Shown here in pieces: positions 36,689-48,290 of a DNA stretch of 55,358 nt (position 1 is the stretch's first letter; the number at the start of each line of letters is the position of its first letter). The DNA is taken from contig JAAAIG010000130.1 of assembly GCA_015852425.1 (NCBI GenBank), positions 1 through 55,358 of the forward strand. Direction: 5' to 3'. The notes beneath the pieces are model-generated. The model was given only the letters and a program-made list of their open reading frames with translations, searched no databases and was not told where the DNA came from. Source of the stretch: Gryganskiella cystojenkinii. Its lineage: Eukaryota; Mortierellomycota; Mortierellomycetes; Mortierellales; Mortierellaceae. A program made the position numbers and the translations under genes.

Positions 36689-39020
36689 CTACTCCGTCTT
36701 GAGACGCTTTTCGTCTGACTCTGAGCTGCTGGCGTTGGCCAGCTCATCCTTAGAAGCTGGCTCGAGTTTCCTCTTGGCCTCGCTATGACCACATAAAATC
36801 AATTTTTTGTTAGTTTTTTTCTTCGTTGATCGTCGAACGTGGGACAAGATACCTTCCCCATGAATCTCTATTCCTCCCGCCAAAAAAAACCCCACTCCAC
36901 CAACAAAATAATAACAATAAAAAGGGGTGACCAACAGTAAAAAAAACAAAAAAACAAAAAACAGGGGGGGGGGGGGGGTGCTTACCTTACCTTGCAAAAG
37001 CAATCTCAGCAGGGAGCCTGAACGAGATACAATACATGTTCTTGTTTGGGGCGACCTTCCGTACCCAGTGCAACTTGACGGAATCCAACTCGAGCTTCCC
37101 ACCCATCACAGCCTCGACGCGTTCCCGAACATCGACCTCTGGTTCCTCGCTCTTGGAGAAGCAGTGACAATGGATCATAGGCAGCTGAACCTTGGGTTCG
37201 GGAATTTGTTCCTCGCGTCCCTTGAAGAGACCCCGAAACGCGTCCAGGAACTCGATTGCGGTTGCGGGCAAGTTCATCACGAAATGATCAAAGGTCTTGA
37301 GTCTGTTGCTGTCTGTTGATGTTGATGTTGATTCTGTCACTGGAGCAGGAGCAGGAACAGGAGCTGCAGCTGCTGCAGTAGGGGTATCTTCTTTCTTGGC
37401 GCCGCCCTTTCCACTGTTCTTCTTGGTAACAGGTGCTGAAGGTGGAACGCCCTTGTAACCGGAAGCTTCCAGATCTGCGACCGCCTTGCGAATGAACTCG
37501 CGTCCATCCAAATTGTAAATCATGAGGTTCTTGTCAAGCTGGAAAGAACGCGACAGAATATTTCTTTCCCCAGTGAGTAACAATTGCACTGGTGGCACAG
37601 CACAAACTGACATTAAAAAAAGCTACACGAAGCAGAACTTTGCCTACCTTGTTCAGTGCCTTATTCTCTAACATGTACTTGTACGAGACTGGGTTGAGGT
37701 CGTTTGCATAGACAAGACATCCCTTCTTGGCCGCGGGCATCGCAAATGGTCCAACACCAGCCATGACATCACAGACAGCATCCGTGGGCTTGAACATCTT
37801 GACGAGACGTTCGTGCTCCGTGTGCAAACGCGAGTTCCAATAGACGTTCGAGAAATCAAACTTGAATTTGCATCCACTCTCCCTCTACGAATAGTTTCCA
37901 AAATAAAAGGAATAAAGAGAACCGAGTTAAAAAAGGCCGACCCCATTCTATGTGAAACAACGTGTCTAAGAGCTCAAATGTTTCTTGGAGGATTTTCCCA
38001 ATGAGGAACTTACGACTTCAGCAATCATATCATCGTCACCAGCGAGGACCTCCATCTTGAAGAATCGAAAAGTGGTATCGATCGAGTCCATTTTGTTGAC
38101 GACTGTTCTCAAGTTGGGGTTCTTGTCCAGGATGATTTCACCAATCAAGCTCTTCCAGGGGAGGTATTCGTCCTTCAAGTTCATATGAGCGATATGACCG
38201 ACAGTTGTGAAGGAAGAAGGCGCTTCGCCAACCAGATCCTCGGGCAATATCGCTCTCAAGACCTCGTCTATTGTCAGAAATAATATCACAATGGATGTCC
38301 GGATGGGAGGAAGGTGATGATGAGTCAGTCGTTGAAGTAGACGGTGGCGTCTTTTGTTACTTTGAATCCATCGTGTGCCCTGTATTTTTACCTGCGGTCC
38401 AATGATCATAAGAGACATTAAACTGCGCCTCCGTCACGTCTAATCCCTTTTCCTTGATGTACTCCTTTGTCCGTTCTGAAGCGCCTTGAAGTTCTATATG
38501 GCATCACCCAAAAAAAAAAAAGTCGGTGGTTGGAACTCTTGTGGAGGGGTTGAAGGCAGATGACAGAGGTAGTGACCCTCTTTTGTTCTCACATACCTTT
38601 GTCCTTGATATCCAAGCTCAGTAAGACCAGGCGTTTGGACTTTTCGCCATCATCACTGTCGATAACGTTCCTGATCTTGGGTTCCAACAGCATGTCACTA
38701 TTGAACGAAGAAAAAAACATAGAGATCGTGTCAGATCAACTGTACCATCTCTGTCTCTGGCGAACATTCCCATTCATTTTGTTTCTCCTTAGGCTTTCTG
38801 TAGAGTGAGCGAGAAGGGAGGGCAATCCTTATCCCAAAATGGCGCCTTTATAGCACAATGTGATCTCGGGTGTCTTCTTTCTCTCGTACTTTCCAATCGC
38901 CTTCTTGGTCTCGTTGGTCAAGCCTGCAGGAATTCTGAGGGCCATAACCGTGACCGTCTTCTGGAACAGTGCTCGGTCCAATGTGAAGAGGCCACGTTGG
39001 ACTACTGGAGGTGGAATCAT
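36689..39020 (-). CDS. TRM5: tRNA (guanine(37)-N1)-methyltransferase Trm5
   Basis: Makes m1G37 next to the anticodon using S-adenosylmethionine, preventing frameshifting; in fungi active in cytosol and mitochondria. Seven exons: 39020-38857, 38697-38597, 38493-38392, 38267-38014, 37884-37648, 37538-36991 and 36782-36689. They sum to 1500 nt, 499 residues. Family blocks: [82 protein letters not shown], and the SAM-binding [10 protein letters not shown] (246-255) with YANDLNP. A Ser/Lys/Ala-rich linker interrupts the C-terminal half and a basic/acidic tail is in the last exon. The exon 1 donor (GTGCTA) is poor, so that junction is the weak point. An upstream in-frame ATG exists at 39170 and could give a mitochondrial leader. 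Confidence 0.9.
36964..36978 (+). repeat. G15 homopolymer in TRM5 last intron
   Basis: Fifteen consecutive G on the plus strand (C15 in the TRM5 transcript) begin 12 nt after the start of the last TRM5 intron. They directly follow a doubled donor (GTAAGGTAAG). Long G/C runs are rare here, where runs are almost all A or T. Confidence 0.9.
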
Positions 39021-40509
39021 GGCGATCGTGTTTGTCCTTGGGAGAGTTGAATGGAAGAGTAAATGAAAGGCAACGAAATGCTGATCTCTTCTTCGTGAAA
39101 CGGTGTCCAGTACGCCGATCAAATGCCAATCAAACATTGAATTTACCGTACGTAATGTTAAGGGGTACACTTATAAAATTGGTGGCAAATTTATTTTTCA
39201 AACAACGTTTTTTGCGGCGCCGCACTGGTAGCCTCTGACCTCGTGCTCCTCCGCGGCCTTTCTAGACGGTCGTGGCTCCATCACCCGCGGGGTATTCAAA
39301 CCACACAAGATACTGAGCCATCGGGGTGTGTTGTGCACGTTGGGGTATTGTTGCAATATTGCTCGCCGTCTTCGTCCACCCAGCACTGCCCAGCGCTGAT
39401 TCCGTTTTTGCAAGTTAATGGCGACGTCAAAAGTGATATTCATACACAATAAGAAAAAATGACCATCTCAAACGTGAGTCCGATAATATACATCACAAGA
39501 AAAAACGGCTGTGTTTGCTGAACAAGTGTTGGTTTCTTAACGCTTACACTCGAGGAGCCGCTATGCACAAAAGAGCACAGAGAACCAGCACGTATTTGAA
39601 TTGCATAGTTGGATGATAGAGAAAATATGGTGTGTGCGGTGAAAGAGAGAGAGAGAGTCAGAGAAGGTCTGGTGGTTAGATGTTTGCGAAAGTTGGAGAG
39701 TAGGCGTTATGAGAAAAAGAAAACCAACTTCAAAACAAAAAAAGTCCCACTTTTCAGTGAAAAACTGGAAGCCGACGGAGGCTGAAGCAAACAAGGAAGT
39801 GCGACTTGGGAACATCCGGCTCGGCGTCTTGACTTCCGGGCATCAGGCCATGGAGAGAGCATCACGAGACAGTGTTTTGAAGAGATCTATGAATAAGTGA
39901 AGCGAAACAAAAGCATAAAAAATATCTGGGAGAAGTGTGCCTTGCTTCACCTTGCCCACGCCACGGCCCAAGATCAGCTTTCAGAAGGGAAATTCAAAAA
40001 AAAAAAAAAACAAGCACACCATATCCAAGAAAAATAAAATAAAGGTGCAAGTCTGTGTGCGCAGAGATACTTCACGAGTGGCCAGTTAGAGGTCCGGACG
40101 CCAATACGCATGTTCGTGCGTTGAGTCAGCACTTTGCTCTTACAAGGTGTATATCTACTCGCCAAGAATTTCACTTCAAATTATATGGAGTTTTCTCTGC
40201 TCTGACCGCTGGTTGACCTTTATCTTCACAAAAGCAAAGAAGGAAAACACGAATCCAATACGAAGATTCGAGACACAATAAAAGGCTTCTAAACCAGAGT
40301 GTCGCCCGGCAGAATGTTCTGTTGTGAAAATAAAAAAGTGTAATTTCATTACTTTTGAGGGCACTTTGGCCGTATGAAAATATATTTCTAGAAAAAACCC
40401 TACCCTCCACTCACTAGCCCCTCCTCGTTTTTCCTCGTGTCCTCCGTGATCATCGTTCCCTAACTGCCTCTCTTAACAAACTTCAACTGCTGGGGAGCCG
40501 ATCATGTTT
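39021..40509. other. Intergenic TRM5 promoter and eIF3l 3' flank
   Basis: About 1.5 kb. No supported gene. A GC-richer island (about 39215-39420) is open on both strands without a recognisable domain. The rest is AT-rich with an A15 run near 39996-40010. Confidence 0.5.
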
Positions 40510-42654
40510 TTAGGCCTTGCTGGTCAACTCCAACCCTCCGAGGATATCCTGGAACTTGTTGATGTTGCGCAAGAACCAATCACCATAACGACGACCGACC
40601 TTGGCCTCCGAGACGTGGATCATATCCTCTCTGAGACAGAAATCCAGATCCGAGGTACCCTGGTATTCGCCCTCCAAGAGCGTTCCCTCGACCCACTTGA
40701 TCTGTCGGCTCCTGATCTTGGCCATCATCAACAACGTACGCAACTGCTCGGGCTCGACCTCGAGGAACGAGGCCAACTTGGCGTTACCCATGGTCGTGTA
40801 CAACTTCAAGTAAGAGCGGAGAGTGGGCAAAAGGATCGAGTTGCGAACCTCAGCCAAAAAGATCTTGGTGTAATGTTGAACGGGCTCAAAGACCGTCATC
40901 GAGTTCAAAACCTCAGGATCCTCATCCAGGTTGGGGCCGTTGGGCGAGATGAACTTGGGGCAAGCGAACGCAAAAAGTTCTTCGAACACAGGCATGGCTT
41001 CCTCAGCCTTCGAGAGCTTGGTCGACTGTTCCGCGTACTTCTCCTTCAACTGACTGTGAATGTTCTCATCCAAGCGGGTGGGGCACAAAGTCACGCACAT
41101 GGCCAAGAGAGCATACATCTGGTCACCCTTCTTGTTGATCTGGTCATGCTGGTAAGACCTGCTGTGGTACTGCTTGGTGCGGTTGATGAAGGTCAAGATG
41201 TGAGAGAAAGCCTTGATGGCATCGGCATAACGGCGCATCATCATGTAGGCGAATCCGACATAGTAGTAAGTCGTAACATGGCAAGCGGTCACACGGGCAA
41301 AGAGAGCCTGCTTCTTGTTCAACTCGATGTTGTCCATCATCTTGAGGGCAAGGGTGAAATCACCCAACAAGCAGTGGACACGGAGCAAACCGACAATGGA
41401 GAAGTAACCCAACATCTTGTAAAGGGGGCGGGAACCGTATTCACCAGCAGCCTCAACCATATCACCACCGTTCTTGGAGACCAAAAGCTGCTCCGTGATG
41501 CGAGATTTTTGGATCAAGGAGTAGAGAACGTTCAAAACACTGTAACAGCTCCAAATCTGAGAGTTGTCGCGGAGCAAGGCCAATTCCTCGGGGGTCTTGT
41601 TCTTGATGCGGTTACGGTAGTTGCAGAACGACTGGAACTGGTAGATGAACTCGTCAATGATATCCCAAAGCCACTGGTTAGGGAGCTCCAAAGCAACGGG
41701 TCCCTCAGAGTCTAACGGAGGCAGAGAGAGAGAGAAGTGACATAGAACATGAGATTGTTAGTTAGTACGTTCCGATCTCTTGTCCTGATCGATTCAGAAT
41801 GAAAATTTTCCACCACCAACGTCCATCTATTCCGACTTACTCAAAATGTAGTTGAACAAGTCGCAGTAGTTCTCATAAGAATGGAAACGGTGCTCCATGG
41901 TGGGGGTAAGGCGCGAGTAGATGTGACGGTAGAACAACTCGCGGTAAAGGGTCAAGAAGACCTGGTCTAATGTTCCAAGAGTGATCATGAGGGACTTGGG
42001 ATTAGAAATGATCGTTCAAGAATCCCTACTAATGAACATATCCTATCAGTTCTATCCTATGGTCGTATTCGTGCCACAATGATTTACCGTCGTTGACCAA
42101 AGGCGAGATCGCCTCAGGCTCGGGCCAGGACTCGTTGAGGTAGAACTTCTCGGTCAACTTGTTGAACGAGTGCTCATAGATCTGCTGGAGCTCATACACG
42201 TTGTTCTCAAGGACACTACGGTGGAACAACATGATAAAGTTCTTGACCATCTCGGGGATCAAGACCTCTTGGTACTGCTGAGTGTTCTGGTCTAATATAA
42301 CAAGGGTGAAAGTTGCCTGCTGCGTTAGGAAACAAAACCTTTTTTCCTCGATTTGATGGCGAATCCAGCTTGTAGAGAGTTTAAAGAATGTGATTATATA
42401 GGTTCATGTCCTGCAATGTGGTGGTCATGGTAGTTTGATCGTTGATAGCGGTCGCATCGGTAGATTTGTGTGCTGTCTCGAATAGATTGGTGGCGTGATG
42501 ATAGATTTGGAATGAATCTGTCGTGAGGAAACCGAGGATGGAGGTCATTACCAGTAGCCAAGAGCTCCTCGTCGAGACCGTCATCCTGGACGGGGTAAGC
42601 GTTGACGACCAAGTCGACCTCGGAGGCGATGTCGATATCCTCTTCGTAGTTCAT
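40510..42654 (-). CDS. EIF3L: Translation initiation factor eIF3 subunit L
   Basis: PCI-domain subunit of the eIF3 complex, which organises the 43S preinitiation complex. Four exons: 42654-42552, 42291-42088, 41966-41841 and 41711-40510, summing to 1635 nt and 544 residues, close to the 564 of the human protein. The N-terminus [17 protein letters not shown] leads into [54 protein letters not shown] and the TPR/PCI helices through [20 protein letters not shown] near the C-terminus. Exon 4 is exceptionally clean: the antisense frame is also open for 403 codons, a codon-bias effect. Budding yeast lacks this subunit. Divergent from the CDGSH gene, with paired CACGTG sites about 95-125 bp upstream. 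Confidence 0.96.
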
Positions 42655-42748
42655 GATGGAGCAGAAGTGTATGTGGTGAAGGAGACAGATTAAGTCCTCT
42701 TCAGGGCGCATCAGTCATCGCAAGTAAACAGCAAAAAAAATAAAACAG

Positions 42749-42754
42749 CACGTG
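42749..42754. promoter_or_regulatory. CACGTG E-box 1
   Basis: Palindromic CACGTG in GCACGTGC context, 26 bp from a second copy and about 95 bp upstream of the eIF3l start. It is the classic core for bHLH factors (Cbf1, Pho4, Tye7 types). Function is inferred from motif and position only. Confidence 0.45.
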
Positions 42755-42774
42755 CGATTAATTCGATTTTCTTG

Positions 42775-42780
42775 CACGTG
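42775..42780. promoter_or_regulatory. CACGTG E-box 2
   Basis: Second CACGTG, in GCACGTGAC context, the Cbf1-like extended form. It forms a pair with the site at 42749-42754. Confidence 0.45.
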
Positions 42781-43194
42781 ACTCGATGCCGGACGAGATC
42801 CCGGACGCGGTTTCTTGTCCTTGCTTTCGTTGATACCCTCGGCCGATATATTTGAAGGGAGCCAGAACCACTTATCCATCTTTGCTCTTGTGAGCTCCCT
42901 GTTCGAAACCAAAGACGGGGAATGGTATTTGTCTCTCTGCCCAATTCCATATGCAGCGCGATCTCCTCGGCATAGTTTGTACCCGTTGGATCAACTTCGT
43001 TCTCTTTTTCGAATAAACCCCTTGTGGAGAACTCGTGAGAAAACACATAAAAAAGGTCTCATTGCTCTTCCTCCCTTTTTATTTTTATTTCCTTCCTCCC
43101 CTTCTCCTCCACAAACACACATACACCGTCATTCGCCTTACCCCACACTTGCGATTCTCATTTCTCTCACCCTTTCCTTACATCTCACATAACC

Positions 43195-44227
43195 ATGGAC
43201 ATTGAAGACCTCGGCCACATGGGAAGCAAGAGACCCAAAGTTACAAATGTAAGAAGCGGATTTTTTTTCTTTCTTGTGTGACTCCGCCCAAATAAACGGT
43301 TTTTCCTCTTACTCCTCTTACTGAAAATTAACATTACCCCCCACCTCCTTGCGTCCCCTTTTTTTCTGTCTCTTGGCAGTACAACCCTTGCTCTGTTCGC
43401 GGTCTCAAACCTGGTCAGATCAAGGAATGGTGTACATGCGGACTTACCAAGAAAGGACCATGGTAAGTTACTTCCCACGAAATAAAAAAAAATCCGAGCA
43501 AAAATCTTCTTTTTGTCATTCCGTCCGAACCTGTCGCTGATAACAGAGTTTCCCCTTCCTGGCATATTTGATTACGTGTAGGTGCGATGGCAAATCTCAC
43601 AAGGGAACGACCTTCAAACCATTGAGATGGAAGGTCCCTGAGGCTGCTCAGACCTTCTACAGTATCTGCGATTGTCGATACACGACCCGACCACCCTTCT
43701 GCGACGGCCTTCGTAAGTTTTTTAATCACCCAGGACAAAAAAATTGCCTCCAGCAGATTGAATTCACACTTCTCTCTATCTGTCTTGTCCGTCCGTTAGA
43801 TTACGATCTGCCTCTGAAATACCTAAAAAAGATCAAAGCCTGCCCACGGCAACCACACGATCCAAAGGTTACCAAACTCTGTGAGGAATGTGGGTGGGCA
43901 GGTCCTCGGGATCAATGGCCAGAACTCCCTGCTGATGAAGAGACGGATTCTGATGAAGACTCGGATATGGATGGTGACGACAATGAGGAAAAGAAAAAGC
44001 TGCAAGAAGACAAGAAACAAAAAGAGATGGCCGCCAACACACCCAAGGTTCAGCTTTCAGTGGAGGGTGAGGACCAGAAGCACTCAGACATGGACATTGA
44101 CGTTGACATTGAACAACCTCCTCGTGGCTGCAACGGCTCCTGTCAGACCAACGGTAGTGGCGAAGCCGATCAGGAGGTATACCAAATCGCACGAGAGATC
44201 CAAAACATCCGAGTTTCAGATGTGTAG
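43195..44227 (+). CDS. Two-motif CDGSH iron-sulfur protein (CISD3-like)
   Basis: Proteins of this class bind two [2Fe-2S] clusters, usually in mitochondria, through three Cys and one His per motif. Four exons: 43195-43248, 43380-43462, 43582-43712 and 43800-44227; 696 nt, 231 residues, in frame. Motif 1 is C36-T-C38-GLTKKGPW-C47-DGKS-H52; motif 2 is C75-D-C77-RYTTRPPF-C86-DGL-H90. Motif 2 has the usual Cys-to-His spacing; motif 1 has one extra residue (CDGKSH rather than CDGSH). An extension of about 130 residues follows, acidic and Lys-rich, with an extra Cys pair (CEECGW) and a Cys-containing CNGSC near the end. No clear mitochondrial leader is seen. Convergent with fimbrin, 113 bp between stop codons. 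Confidence 0.9.
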
Positions 44228-44340
44228 CATAAACGTAGAAGCATTAGTAACATAAAGTGGATCATATGGAACGTTTAATTGTTTATTTTTTTATTCTTCG
44301 CGGTAATTACAAGGTGACAGAATGATGGCCTAAGCCGCAG

Positions 44341-47147
44341 TTACGCCTTTCCAGCGGTGTCAATAGCCATAAGAGATCCAATGAATGTCAATATCTAAAA
44401 GATTGAAAGTGAAACCGAGAGTTAGACGACGAACAACCCAAGACCACAACACAGGCGGGATTTTCAAAGCCAATCACTTACCAGCTTGGCACGGCACTCA
44501 ATGATATCCTCGGGAAGGACAAAGATGACAGCACCAATCTTTCTTGCGACCGAGATGGCATATTTGGCGTTCAACTTGGCATCCTCCAAAGTTGTTCCAC
44601 GGTTCACCATCGCAAAATCGACACATCCGGGACGAACACCGTTCAAAACATCACAAACAAAGACACCGGTCCTGAACGAGGGATCCTTGAAGCTTCCAAT
44701 CTTGCTTGTCTTGCCTCCACGGATCACAGTCTCGTTGGCCCAACGGACCATCTCCATATCCGTAATATCACGTCCGGATTTTGAAAGCTTCTTCATCGTC
44801 TGCGTCACGTTCTCACGCATCATTTGCCAGACAAGACCCAAGGTGAGTGTTGGGCTACCGTCGACAATATCAGCTCCCTGCATATTGACGAGGGTATAAC
44901 GGAGATGCTGCCCAATCATGATGGCATAGTTGGTGTTCTCAACAGACTTGAAACGGTTGATGGGTTGTTTGCGGGTCGCACGCTTCCAGTCGACGATACC
45001 GGGATGCATCTTGTCAAAGGCTTGCAAGAGAACGACACCGTCCTGGAGATCCACGTACAAATTGTTGACAAAAGGATCGACATCCAAACTGTTAAGCCAC
45101 AAAGCAAAGACTAAACACGAAGAAAGAAAAAAGGATTAGTACATAGCCTTCCTCACTGGTCAACGCAGAGAGAGATTCTATTAAACTCCATTAAGCTTAC
45201 CGCGAGCCTCGCGATCACCCTCGACATCGGGCAATTCTGGGCGTTCGACCTCCTCGAGGGGGTCGAGACCGGGGTGAGTGTTGAACAAGTTGGCGACAAA
45301 GGCGAGGTTGAGCTTGGGGTTTCCTGCAACCAAAGACTGGGGGGAAAGGTACTTGCGACAGTTGAGTTTCTCGGCGTTCTGGAGGATCTGTTCAGCGCGA
45401 GTAAAGAGATCGTTCTCACGGAGAGGTGCCTTTGAGCAGAGATCAGGGGCTAATTGGTTGAGGAGAATGGTATAGTTCTCGCCGTCCTTGACATCTGAAC
45501 TAAAGTTGTTGACACTGAGAGCGTGATACAAATAGAAACGAAAGAAACAGGCTGTTAGCAAAATAGAACCATCGTTGTTTAAATCGCCGAGTGAGCAATT
45601 CCTCGAGCCTTTTCTTTTGTTTAGGGTCGTCGACTTTTCATTATGTTTTTCTCATTCCAGGTTTGTAATTTCCTCGAAGGAACCAGAAAAGCTATTTCCG
45701 AGTCATACCATTCACCATTCAAACAAACAAAAAAACAACGAACAAAAAACTTACGTTCTGTGCCATCCAGCAGCCTTCAAGTGGTAGTTGAACCATCTCA
45801 ACAAGATCTGCTCTGGGGGGAGACGGAGGAACTTTTCGAGTGACTCATCCTCCTCCAAGAGACGATAAAGCTCGGGGTGAAGACGGATATCAATCTTGGA
45901 GAGAAGACCTGCTTTGATGATCTGCCAAATGAGCCCCAGGATCAAATGTTCACGTCCGTCCATGATATCCTGAGGTCCAATGTTGACGACACTGCATCCA
46001 ATAGCCTTGGCTGAGTTGATGGCCACATTGTTATTCTCAATGATTTGGAAGTTTGACAACTTGTTCTTGACGTTCAACACACGCTCATCGATCGTGTCCG
46101 GTACAGAGTCATTGATCAGTTTGCAGAGCAGGAGACCATCTACAGAGAGTAAGAGATCAAAAGCGAAAATAAGCACAACGATCAATTTTGTCAGTAACAA
46201 AGAAACTTTAAAAAACGACACTTTCAGCGTCATCGAGCGAAAGGTTCTGCAGTTCCTTCTTTTTCGTTCCAGAAACTGAGAGAGGGGGAAGCCTTGTTCT
46301 ACTCCCGCTCCGCGAAAAAGGTTTATCCTCTCTTCTTTCAGAAAATCATACAAAATAGCAGAAGCAAATCTTACCTCGACACTCATCAAAGATCTGCATG
46401 GTATGCGTAGGGATAGGGATCCTGTCTCCGATGTGCAAATCGCCAGCGAGGACAGAATTGATATGTGCAGTGAACTCGGAACGTTCGTCATCGTTCATGG
46501 AGTGTGTAATGTTGTTGTTGGCGCCCTTGACCTGGATCATTTTCTTGTTCGAGGAAAGGTTGCTTGCACCACCTTCACGCAACTTGGAGACAATCTATCG
46601 AGACGATACCAAAAAAAAAAGAGATAACTGTTGTCAGCAACACGTAACAAAACAGTAACGATAAAAAGGGGGGCAGTCAAAGAGGAGAGAGGAGCCAACG
46701 CGAGGTAACTGTGGTCTGACCACGCGCATAAGTAAAATTTTGCACGCGAACAACAAGAGTAGGCAAAGGGGGGTAGTGTATCGTTACCTCGAGAAACTCG
46801 TCAACCTCGACCTTTCCGGTAGCGTTGATATCGACGGCCTTGATAGTAGAACGAATCTGGTCATAGGATTGACCTTCGCCAATGTCTTGAATGACCTTTA
46901 CGAGGTCCTTTTGGTCGATTTGACCACGACCATCAATGTCGAAACGACTAGTAAATTCCATTCCGAAAAAAGGAAAAAGGCAAGTTAGCTCAGGAACCAG
47001 AGGGACGTATTTGTTGGCAAGGGGTGGAGTATCCATGAACAACTCTGGCGCATGTCCCTACCGAAACTGGTTTACGAGGTTGTCGACATCGTTGGCGGGC
47101 AACTGAGGGAACTTTTTGGCGAGGAGGGCCGAGTTGATGACAACCAT
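44341..47147 (-). CDS. SAC6: Fimbrin/plastin actin-bundling protein
   Basis: Crosslinks actin filaments in patches and rings. Seven exons: 47147-47062, 46947-46788, 46594-46375, 46139-45755, 45514-45201, 45110-44482 and 44394-44341. They sum to 1848 nt and 615 residues, near the 642 of yeast Sac6. Two N-terminal EF-hands: FDIDGRGQIDQKD (Asp at loop position 12) and VDINATGKVEVDEF (canonical Glu). Four calponin-homology domains in tandem follow, with blocks DDERSEFTAHINSVLAGD, REHLILGLIWQIIK, EQILLRWFNYHLKAAGWHRT, LNLAFVANLFNTHPGLDPLE, LWLNSLDVDPFVNNLYVDL and KIGAVIFVLPEDI. The last exon encodes 17 residues, FIGSLMAIDTAGKA being the terminal part. The start ATG begins MVVINSALLAKKFPQL, matching the fimbrin N-terminus. 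Confidence 0.95.
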
Positions 47148-48290
47148 TTGCTGAATGTATTCACAGACTGGCTTGGAACTTGAAACTTGATAACTCGACT
47201 CGGAAAGAGAGGGATGGATGGATGGAGAGGAAGAGTAATGGGATGAAGGAGAAGAGAAGAAGGAAATGTGGAGATGAAAAGAAGACAAAGTCGAAGTAGG
47301 AAGAAACCTATGACGACAGACAGAAAAAAAGGTTTCTTTGCCGTTGCGAAGACCTCAAAAACGACACGAATTCTTTGAAGAGAAAAATCGTGGGCTTTTT
47401 TTTATTTTTTTTTGCTTGACCTGTCGTTGACTGGTCGACCGTGTCTCGGTATGCGGATATTCCCTCTGCAGCACCAAAGTTCTCGGCATGACTTTGGGAA
47501 ACAATAACCCATCATTGCCGCGCCACCAAACCACAGCCTGGTAACCTACTCCCCTTGATGCCAAGAAATCGAGAAGTGCGCGAACAACCGACCAACAAGT
47601 CCTTCTCGACCTGCGTGCCCTTCTTCGTCTGCATCTTTTTTTCGTGCTTTCGTCTTCTCTGGCGTGCCCCTTAATTCCAAAAATGGTGGCGCTCTTTTTT
47701 GTTCGCTCAGCCCCTCTTTTTCGAAAGACAAGCCTAGGCAGTCGATCCTCCTCCCCCTGCATGCAACAAACAGAAAGGGCGCGCGTGCATTTTCCCTGTC
47801 CGCAAATTAGACGTTTATTCCTAAGTATCCCCTTTCGTCTCATTATGCCCTATATCCATCTCTCCACTCCCTTAGTAGCTTCTATCCCACTTACATTATC
47901 TTCTTATCCCCTTCTCCCTACATGGCAATTGTATCCCGCTTTCATTTCATTTTATTCATGACCCTCATGAAAATTGAGCTTTTGATCGAGCGAATAAACG
48001 AACCTGGACTCGATCTTTTGTGTACACCTTCCTCGCAATTGTGATCTCTTGATTGATGATTCTATGCTCTCTCTTCTTTCGCAGGAGTTCCTTTCTTTCT
48101 TCTTACCATGAAACAAAGGCTTAGCTTGTTACCAGTAACCATTGACTTGTCACCCCATCCCTCATCTCATATAAAAGCGAGCAGGACACCAACTGATGCC
48201 CTATTTTCTCTGAACTCAACACCGTTCTTTTCAAGTTTTCCCTGTCCTCATATATCTCACCACCAGCTTCACTGTCTTCCTCCCTCAGTC
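47148..48290. other. Divergent promoter region between fimbrin and secreted-protein gene
   Basis: 1143 bp between two divergent starts. It holds CT/GA-rich DNA next to fimbrin, T-rich runs near 47397-47412 and a TATA-like element at 48168-48177. No gene is supported. Confidence 0.6.
48168..48177 (+). promoter_or_regulatory. TATA box of the LPMO-like gene
   Basis: CATATAAAAG, about 115-125 bp upstream of the ATG at 48291, is a strong TATA match. TATA-containing promoters suit highly regulated secreted enzymes; the assignment is inference. Confidence 0.5.

Larger units (their letters stand above)
42655..43194. promoter_or_regulatory. Bidirectional promoter between eIF3l and CDGSH genes
   Basis: 540 bp between the two start codons. 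It contains CACGTG sites at 42749-42754 and 42775-42780, and a C/T-rich tract before the CDGSH start. No gene is supported inside. Confidence 0.6.

Noticed and set aside
40504..41715. A 403-codon open frame on the plus strand
   Set aside because: It lies exactly antisense to the conserved eIF3l exon 4 and has no domain of its own; codon bias of eIF3l explains it.
48108..48290. An upstream in-frame start extending the LPMO-like protein by 61 residues
   Set aside because: It would place the signal peptide internally and start before the TATA element; the ATG at 48291 gives a normal signal peptide.
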